Below, piece after piece: positions 6,913 through 11,195 of a DNA stretch of 11,195 nucleotides; positions within the stretch are counted from its first letter, which is position 1; every line of letters begins with the position of its first letter. The notes under the pieces are model-generated. The model worked only from the letters and a program-made list of their open reading frames with translations, ran no database searches and had not been told where the DNA came from. This stretch comes from JBBKWG01 sp037968835. Its GTDB lineage: Bacteria > Pseudomonadota > Alphaproteobacteria > Rhodobacterales > Rhodobacteraceae. Position numbers and translations under genes: made by a program. The stretch covers positions 1-11,195 of the forward strand of contig JBBKWG010000242.1 in NCBI GenBank assembly GCA_037968835.1. The letters run 5' to 3'.

Positions 6913-7370
6913 GACGCTGGCTCCAATGTCAGCCGTGCCGCGACAATTCCCGGCTCGGGGCGACGGTCCATCTCAGTCGCAACAACGCGAACCGACGAGA
7001 ACGCTTCCAGATCCGCGATCCAGCCAAGAACCTCGGCGAAGTCAGCATCAACCAACGAGACACGAAGCCGCTGACCTTCGGGTTCCAGTCGTCTGATCGC
7101 TAAATCATGCTCTTCGGCGCTGCTGGTAACGCGCGTGGCGATCGGACGGATGTCTGCCTGCGAAGTAAGCATTTCGGCGTCCGGACGATTGCGAACGGCA
7201 TCCGCAGCCTGCGTGATTGAACGGAATCCCACGATACTGGCTTGGGTATCGGCGCGCGCTTCGGCGAGTGGCTGCCATGCGAAATAATACCCAGCAACCA
7301 GCGCCGTTATCGGGATGGCAAACAAAACGAGAAACCGTTCGCGCTTGGACAGTCTGTCGAGTTTTATCAT
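6909..7370 (-). CDS. gspM: T2SS inner-membrane protein GspM
   Basis: GspM is a bitopic platform protein that stabilises GspL and forms ferredoxin-like dimers in the periplasm. A short basic cytoplasmic segment containing LSKRER leads into one membrane helix (about residues 12-32). A coiled-coil-like part and a small alpha/beta domain (about 75-150) follow. LSKRERFLV before the helix and EVLGWIADLE in the periplasmic domain are typical. Length (153 aa) is normal. It lies between gspL and gspE with 4-nt overlaps on both sides (ATGA upstream, GTGA downstream), so stoichiometric co-translation is likely. Sequence identity in this family is low, so the call leans partly on position. Confidence 0.92.
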   Translation of the reverse strand: MIKLDRLSKRERFLVLFAIPITALVAGYYFAWQPLAEARADTQASIVGFRSITQAADAVRNRPDAEMLTSQADIRPIATRVTSSAEEHDLAIRRLEPEGQRLRVSLVDADFAEVLGWIADLEAFSSVRVVATEMDRRPEPGIVAARLTLEPAS

Positions 7371-8509
7371 GTTCCGTCTCGCTTCGAGACCTGGAATTCG
7401 GCTTCTGCCGCGCCGTCTCCAGCCGTGGCCACACCACTTGAAACGCTCAGCCCAGCCTCTTGAAGCACTCTTTCGGCGCGTTGAAGATCCTCAAGGCTTG
7501 GTGCTTCGATCAGGATGACAATTCGTGCCGGGGCATCGGAATACGCAATACGGCGCCACGAAACTTGCGGTCCATTGACCAACAGCGCCTCGGAAACGCT
7601 TGTGAGAAGCGTGAGGAACTCGCTCCCCTGCGCTTCGCGGGCCGGCGGTGCAAGTCGCGCAATGATTGCCGCTGGATCAGTGTCGACACCAATACCGGGC
7701 AACAGCGGATCGACTGCGTCCTGTGCCGCGACACGTTCTTCTTCCGCTATCCCCTGAAGCGCAATCAAATCGGCCCAGGCAAGTCCGAGGTGCAGCAAAA
7801 GACCCAAAGCGACTATCGCCGCCATCTGGCTTGCTGGTCGCGCCCAATCCGCTGAGGCTGGCGCGAAAACACCTTGCCGCAAATCAACTGCGAGATCCTT
7901 CGCATTGGGAGGTGGCGGAGCGTCCGACAGGTCTTTTGCACCAAGGCTCGACGGCAGCGCGGCACCGTAGCTCAGAACAGTCGGTCGTCCTGCACGCTTC
8001 CAGACAAATTCGATCATGTCGGCCTGAATTGCAAATCCGGTTTCGTCAGATGTGCGCACCAGAGCACGCGTTCCGTCGCGCCATATTGCCCAAACGGGAC
8101 CCGACGTTGGATCCGATGTCGGCGCGGGAACTGCGAAGGTTTCGGGTATCACGGCAGCTTCCATCATTGCCGGGGCAGTAAAACCTTCCATCAACCGACG
8201 ATCAATGACAGCCGCCAACACGGCATCGGGTCGATCCGGGTTTGATAAAGGACGGCAAAGGGCGACATGGACGTCCTCAAGCGCGACGGCAATATCTTCC
8301 TCGATCGCAAATGGCAGAGCCGCTCGCTTTGCCCGCATTCCACGCACGGGAATATCTGCGACGATCAATGTGATTTGTTCGGCTGGAACAACAACCGGCT
8401 CGCGCCGACCGGCTGCTTGAAAAGCGTTGTGAATTCGCTGTGCTGCCGCGTTTGTTTTCTGATTTTGAGTCGATGATCGTGGAAAAGGAAGCACCGGACC
8501 CAAATTCAT
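7367..8509 (-). CDS. gspL: T2SS platform protein GspL
   Basis: GspL recruits the ATPase GspE to the inner membrane and pairs with GspM. Numbered from ATG 8509-8507 (380 aa), the cytoplasmic actin-like region carries VVVPAEQITL (about 39-48), AALPFAIEEDIA (about 63-74), HVAL (about 81-84) and the conserved DLRQGVFAP (about 209-217). One membrane helix lies at about 228-250. A periplasmic ferredoxin-like domain follows (about 295-375). The part before VVVPAEQ is short and lacks the usual first strand of the actin-like fold. The frame continues upstream to a TTG at 8596 with AAAGGG 7 nt before it, giving 409 aa. Those extra codons are A/T-rich at third positions, unlike the rest of the gene, so I prefer the ATG. 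It is the first gene of gspL-M-E-F, overlaps gspM by 4 nt, and is divergent from gspG. Confidence 0.92.
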   Translation of the reverse strand: MNLGPVLPFPRSSTQNQKTNAAAQRIHNAFQAAGRREPVVVPAEQITLIVADIPVRGMRAKRAALPFAIEEDIAVALEDVHVALCRPLSNPDRPDAVLAAVIDRRLMEGFTAPAMMEAAVIPETFAVPAPTSDPTSGPVWAIWRDGTRALVRTSDETGFAIQADMIEFVWKRAGRPTVLSYGAALPSSLGAKDLSDAPPPPNAKDLAVDLRQGVFAPASADWARPASQMAAIVALGLLLHLGLAWADLIALQGIAEEERVAAQDAVDPLLPGIGVDTDPAAIIARLAPPAREAQGSEFLTLLTSVSEALLVNGPQVSWRRIAYSDAPARIVILIEAPSLEDLQRAERVLQEAGLSVSSGVATAGDGAAEAEFQVSKRDGT

Positions 8510-8672
8510 TTTTACTTCATTACCAGCTTCCGAATTCGCACGCTGACTCGAAGCGCCAAGCTCGCCCAAAAATCGGCTTTCCTCTTGTTTTTTCAATAGA
8601 AAACCCTTTCGATGTCTCCTATATACTATAGTAACGCATACAATCCGAGAGAAGTTTCAGGAGGTTGATCAG
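8510..8672. promoter_or_regulatory. Divergent control region between gspL and gspG
   Basis: This AT-richer stretch separates the two divergent T2SS units and must carry both promoters. Its core is a perfect 10-bp palindrome TACTATAGTA (8624-8633), which gives a -10-like TATAGT on each strand (8627-8632 on +, 8630-8625 on -). No convincing -35 box is seen at the usual spacing on either side. The part 8510-8596 would instead be coding if gspL starts at the TTG at 8596. Confidence 0.55.
8659..8665 (+). promoter_or_regulatory. Consensus Shine-Dalgarno of gspG
   Basis: AGGAGGT is a full match to the anti-Shine-Dalgarno. It lies 8 nt (from the end of AGGAGG) before TTG 8673, which fixes that rare codon as the gspG start. 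Confidence 0.8.
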
Positions 8673-9179
8673 TTGAGACGGAAGTACGCCCTGCGAGCCT
8701 GTGAAGTGCGCGCTTCAAAATACAGACGTAGCGCCACCAAGCGATATGGCGATAGCGGTGTTACCCTGATCGAGATGATGGTCGTTCTGGTCATCATAGC
8801 ACTTGTCGCCGCGATGATCGTGCCAAATGTCATTGGCCGCCCGGATGAGGCGCGCGTGACACTTGCGCAGACCGATATCCGTTCTATCGCCAGTGCATTG
8901 GAACTTTATCGTCTTGATAACCGGACCTATCCCACCACGACCCAGGGGCTGGAGGCGCTGGCGAACAGACCGGTGGCACCGCCTGAGCCGCCAAACTGGG
9001 TCGAGGGCGGATATCTTCCCGAAGCCCCTGTGGACCCATGGGGCAATCCCTATCTTTATCGTGCGCCCGGGGACTCAGGACCCTATGACCTCATCTCTCT
9101 GGGTGCCGATGGGAAAGTGGGTGGAACCGGTACGGACGCTGACATTGCCAAAGGCGGTCAAGTCACGGTCTCGAAATGA
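8673..9179 (+). CDS. gspG: T2SS major pseudopilin GspG
   Basis: GspG is the major subunit of the periplasmic pseudopilus that pushes substrates through the secretin. The mature protein starts after Gly29 with VTLIEMMVVLVIIALVAAM, with Glu at +5 and Val at +1. The core holds the typical TDIRSIASALELYRLDN, YPTTTQGLEAL and DPWGNPYLYR. The C-terminal SLGADGKVGGTGTDADI is the calcium-binding loop of the family. The mature length, about 139 residues, is normal. The leader is 29 residues with ten Arg/Lys, far longer than the 10-16 residues of the other four pseudopilins here. The TTG start is supported by a consensus Shine-Dalgarno. An internal GTG (codon 12) would give an 18-residue leader but has no such site. 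It heads the gspG-H-I-C-D unit and overlaps gspH by ATGA (9176-9179). Confidence 0.96.
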   Translation: MRRKYALRACEVRASKYRRSATKRYGDSGVTLIEMMVVLVIIALVAAMIVPNVIGRPDEARVTLAQTDIRSIASALELYRLDNRTYPTTTQGLEALANRPVAPPEPPNWVEGGYLPEAPVDPWGNPYLYRAPGDSGPYDLISLGADGKVGGTGTDADIAKGGQVTVSK

Positions 9180-9667
9180 CAGCAAGGGGGCGGAATCCTG
9201 CGACCCGTTCGTCAGATGCCGGCGTGACACTTGTCGAAATTCTGGTCGTGCTCGTCCTGATCGGTGTGCTTGCAGGCGCCGTAGGATTGTCAATTCGACC
9301 CGGAGATAGAACGACGGCGCTTGACCGCGAAGCGAACTTGCTTGCAAACCGAATGGAACAAGCCGCCGACCACGCTTTGCTCTCTGGGCGTCCCGCGGGC
9401 ATCATCTGGACGGACGTTGAATATCATTTCGTCGAGTTCCGAGAAAACGCATGGGGCACCCATTCCGTGCCGCTTCTGGCCGAGCGCCATGTCTTCGGCG
9501 GAGGGCTTCGAATGGTGTCCGATGCAAGATCGGGCGCACGGGTGATCGGCCCCGATCTTTTGCCGCAAGATGACGAACCGCTGACTATCTCGTTCGCCTC
9601 GGCGACCACGCGGCGCATGGTGACTTTCGATGGCGCCTCGACGTCAATCGGAGTGCCATCACAATGA
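9176..9667 (+). CDS. gspH: T2SS minor pseudopilin GspH
   Basis: GspH is a minor pseudopilin that joins the tip complex to the GspG shaft. The leader of 16 residues ends DAG before mature VTLVEILVVLVLIGVLAG, with Glu at +5 and Val at +1. After the membrane helix, EANLLANRMEQAADHALLSGRPAG is the typical GspH alpha-helical extension and first strand. FRENAWG and a short C-terminal beta domain follow. Length (163 aa) is normal. ATG 9176 overlaps the gspG stop by 4 nt, and the gene overlaps gspI by 4 nt at its end. Confidence 0.93.
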   Translation: MTARGRNPATRSSDAGVTLVEILVVLVLIGVLAGAVGLSIRPGDRTTALDREANLLANRMEQAADHALLSGRPAGIIWTDVEYHFVEFRENAWGTHSVPLLAERHVFGGGLRMVSDARSGARVIGPDLLPQDDEPLTISFASATTRRMVTFDGASTSIGVPSQ

Positions 9668-10050
9668 CAGTGTGTCTTCGCCCACAGCGCAATCCCGAGT
9701 CAGGTTTCACTCTGATCGAGGTCATGGTGGCGCTCGTCGTGCTTGCGGTCGGTTCGGTGTCTCTCTTGACTGCAACGGAAACCCATGCCTCTCGAATTTC
9801 CGACATTCGCAATCGCACCGTCGCACGATGGGTCGCTGACAATCACCTCGCAGCACTTCGCCTCGAGATCGCATCGACGGATCGAGTGACAATGATGGGC
9901 GAGGATTGGCGCATTGCGGTCATGCGAAGTGAAACGCTGGATCCAGATGTCGAAAGGGTCGACATTTCCGTCCGCGGGAGCGACGGCGAGGCTGTGTTTT
10001 ACGTTCTGACGGGCTTCGTCGACATCAGATCGCAGGAAATTGTCAAATGA
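9664..10050 (+). CDS. gspI: T2SS minor pseudopilin GspI
   Basis: GspI is the minor pseudopilin thought to nucleate the GspI-J-K tip complex. The 14-residue leader ends ESG before mature FTLIEVMVALVVLAVG. It is the only pseudopilin in this window with the consensus Phe at +1, and Glu is at +5. The following RTVARWVADNHLAALRLE is the GspI signature helix, and a short beta region makes up the rest. Length (128 aa) is standard. The start at ATG 9664 overlaps gspH by ATGA, with GGAG about 10 nt upstream. The end overlaps gspC by ATGA. Confidence 0.95.
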   Translation: MTVCLRPQRNPESGFTLIEVMVALVVLAVGSVSLLTATETHASRISDIRNRTVARWVADNHLAALRLEIASTDRVTMMGEDWRIAVMRSETLDPDVERVDISVRGSDGEAVFYVLTGFVDIRSQEIVK

Positions 10051-10907
10051 GCCGGCTGATCAGTCTGTCACGTATCGTCGTGTTATTAGTTGTCCTGGCC
10101 TCGCTCGCGGTCGCTGGCGGGCGCGCCTCCTGGCACCTGATGGGAGAGAGCGCGGACCATTCGGCAGAGGTTGCATTGCCTGCTCAGGCAATCGTTCGCG
10201 CCGCCGAGCTTGATCTTTCGTCGGTTGCCGCACTCGCTCCTTTCGGTAGCAAGATCGTTTCAGACGGACAGGTAGTCCCGATCGAGGAAACCGAACTTGA
10301 CCTGGTGCTGCGAGGGGTTGTCTTGAATGACGTCGCCGATCTTTCTTATGCTTTCATCGCAGTCGATGGGATTACACGCGTGTATCGCCCGGGCGAGACC
10401 GTGATTGACGACGTTGTGTTGCTGGAAGTCGCGGCGACAATGGTCACCATAGAAGTCGAGGGGGCCCGCCAGACCCTGTCTTTTCCGAATTCACAAGTCG
10501 CAGCGATGACACCTGAAGCGTCAGATGAGCTTTCGCCGTTCGATCGGATGCGCGCACTCATCACGAATGCCGAGGCCCGTCCCGAAGTCGAAGAGATCGT
10601 CCCTGAGACGACGGAAGATTACATCAACCTGTGGCGCGAAAGGATCATCAGCAATCCAAGTGACGTGCTGCGCGATATTGGGCTGACGGCGAGTGAAAAC
10701 GGATACATCATAAACGAAGAGCATGATGTGGGCGTGCGATTGGCTGGTCTGCGCCCAGGCGACGTTGTTTCCAGTGTTAACGGACAAGCCGTCGGCGACG
10801 TTGAACAGGACTCGAAGCGCTATGATGACATAGCAGCCTCTGGTGTTGCTCGGCTGGAGATAATTAGAGATGGAAAAACCATCACCATGAGTTTTCCCCT
10901 GAAATAA
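10047..10907 (+). CDS. gspC: T2SS linker protein GspC (HR and PDZ domains)
   Basis: GspC is a bitopic inner-membrane protein that links the platform to the secretin and helps select substrates. A short cytoplasmic N-terminus precedes a membrane helix at about residues 9-25. The homology region (about 82-147) includes LDLVLRGVVLNDV, YAFIAVDG and VYRPGETV and binds the N0 domain of GspD in known systems. A linker rich in Glu and Pro (about 150-190) leads to a C-terminal PDZ domain (about 212-284) with VGVRLAGLRPGDVVSSVNGQ. Length (286 aa) is normal. ATG 10047 overlaps the gspI stop as ATGA, with AGGA about 9 nt upstream. Placement of gspC after gspI, instead of at the head of the operon, differs from the classical enterobacterial order. 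It ends TAATG against a minigene before gspD. Confidence 0.93.
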   Translation: MSRLISLSRIVVLLVVLASLAVAGGRASWHLMGESADHSAEVALPAQAIVRAAELDLSSVAALAPFGSKIVSDGQVVPIEETELDLVLRGVVLNDVADLSYAFIAVDGITRVYRPGETVIDDVVLLEVAATMVTIEVEGARQTLSFPNSQVAAMTPEASDELSPFDRMRALITNAEARPEVEEIVPETTEDYINLWRERIISNPSDVLRDIGLTASENGYIINEEHDVGVRLAGLRPGDVVSSVNGQAVGDVEQDSKRYDDIAASGVARLEIIRDGKTITMSFPLK

Positions 10908-10921
10908 TGATGTGGGCGTAA
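10907..10921 (+). other. Possible four-codon minigene bridging gspC and gspD
   Basis: ATG ATG TGG GCG TAA begins inside the gspC stop (TAATG at 10905-10909). It ends inside the gspD start (TAATG at 10919-10923). gspD has no clear Shine-Dalgarno, so this could relay terminating ribosomes from gspC to gspD. It may also be chance. Confidence 0.3.
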
Positions 10922-11195
10922 TGAACCGGATTGTGATTGTCTTTGTTTGCTTGATTTCGCTTGTCTCTACAAATGCGACTGCACAGCAAGACGGCACATT
11001 TGTCATCAACCTTCGCGACACCGAGATCAGCGTTCTGGCCGAACAGGTTTCAGAGATCACCGGGCGAACGCTGGTGCTTGACCCCGATCTTGCCGGCGAG
11101 GTCACAGTGCTTTCGTCCGAACCCCTGGACAGCGAGGGTGTCTGGGCGCTTTTCCAATCCATTCTGCGGGTGCGGGGCTTTGCGGCTGTAGAAAG
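10921..11195 (+). CDS. gspD: T2SS outer-membrane secretin GspD, N-terminal part (3' truncated by window)
   Basis: GspD is the multimeric outer-membrane channel of the T2SS. Only the first 91 codons are present. A signal peptide (residues 1-21, hydrophobic core VIVFVCLISLVS, cleavage after ATA) is followed by the N0 domain. It contains FVINLRDTEISVLAEQVSEI, then RTLVLDPDLAGEVTVLSSEPL and LFQSILRVRGF, the typical secretin/TonB short N-terminal pattern. The N1-N3 and secretin domains must lie beyond the window. ATG 10921 was chosen because it directly precedes the signal peptide. It is 13 nt after the gspC stop and has no strong Shine-Dalgarno, so translation is probably coupled to gspC. Adjacent gspC encodes its periplasmic partner. 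Confidence 0.94.
   Translation, partial: MNRIVIVFVCLISLVSTNATAQQDGTFVINLRDTEISVLAEQVSEITGRTLVLDPDLAGEVTVLSSEPLDSEGVWALFQSILRVRGFAAVE

Noticed and set aside
8589..8603. Small inverted repeat TTTTC-AATA-GAAAA near the alternative gspL start
   Set aside because: The stem is only 5 bp and AT-rich, and such repeats are expected by chance in an A/T-rich intergenic stretch.
10521..11162. Long - strand open frame of 213 codons opposite gspC and the start of gspD
   Set aside because: It spans two well-supported + strand genes and their junction, and has no signal, domain or ribosome site. It is treated as a shadow.
1..11195. CRISPR array, insertion sequence, tRNA or rRNA, or defence island
   Set aside because: I found no spaced direct repeats, transposase motif, cloverleaf or rRNA-like stretch. 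Almost the whole window is accounted for by T2SS and DUF4331/lipoprotein coding sequence.

Overview
The window is almost entirely a type II secretion system (T2SS, general secretory pathway) locus from a moderately GC-rich Gram-negative bacterium. An alphaproteobacterium is the best guess. This rests on the style of the locus (gspN present, short GspM, tightly overlapping genes) and on a lipoprotein that resembles the alphaproteobacterial penicillin-binding-protein-activator family. It is an inference, and no rRNA or tRNA is present to test it.

Layout from left to right. (1) 1-918, + strand: the 3' end of a DUF4331-family gene, then a very small lipoprotein gene, closed by a strong intrinsic terminator (938-973). 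(2) 986-3527, - strand: a three-gene unit reading periplasmic-binding-fold lipoprotein > gspJ > gspK. (3) 3434-4186, + strand: gspN alone, its 5' end overlapping the divergent lipoprotein gene by 94 bp. (4) 4196-8509 (or 8596), - strand: gspL > gspM > gspE > gspF. (5) 8673-11195, + strand: gspG > gspH > gspI > gspC > gspD, with gspD cut by the window edge. No gene-free stretch reaches 300 bp. The longest is the 8510-8672 divergent control region.

The genes work together as one machine. GspE (ATPase), GspF, GspL and GspM form the inner-membrane motor platform. GspG is the major pseudopilin, and GspH, I, J and K are minor pseudopilins that prime and cap the pseudopilus. GspC links the platform to the outer-membrane secretin GspD, and GspN is an accessory inner-membrane protein. 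The prepilin peptidase GspO/PilD, needed to mature the five pseudopilins, is not in the window, nor are GspA/GspB or a recognisable pilotin. Nearly all genes within each unit overlap by 1-4 bp (ATGA, GTGA or TGATG), so translational coupling is expected.

The points most worth a second look are the LpoA-like lipoprotein built into the J-K unit, the reciprocal overlap of its 5' end with gspN, and a hairpin that contains the stop codons of both convergent genes gspN and gspF. Also notable are a palindromic -10-like element between gspL and gspG, the long basic leader and TTG start of gspG, and valine instead of phenylalanine at +1 in four of the five pseudopilins. I see no defence system, CRISPR array, transposon or RNA gene.
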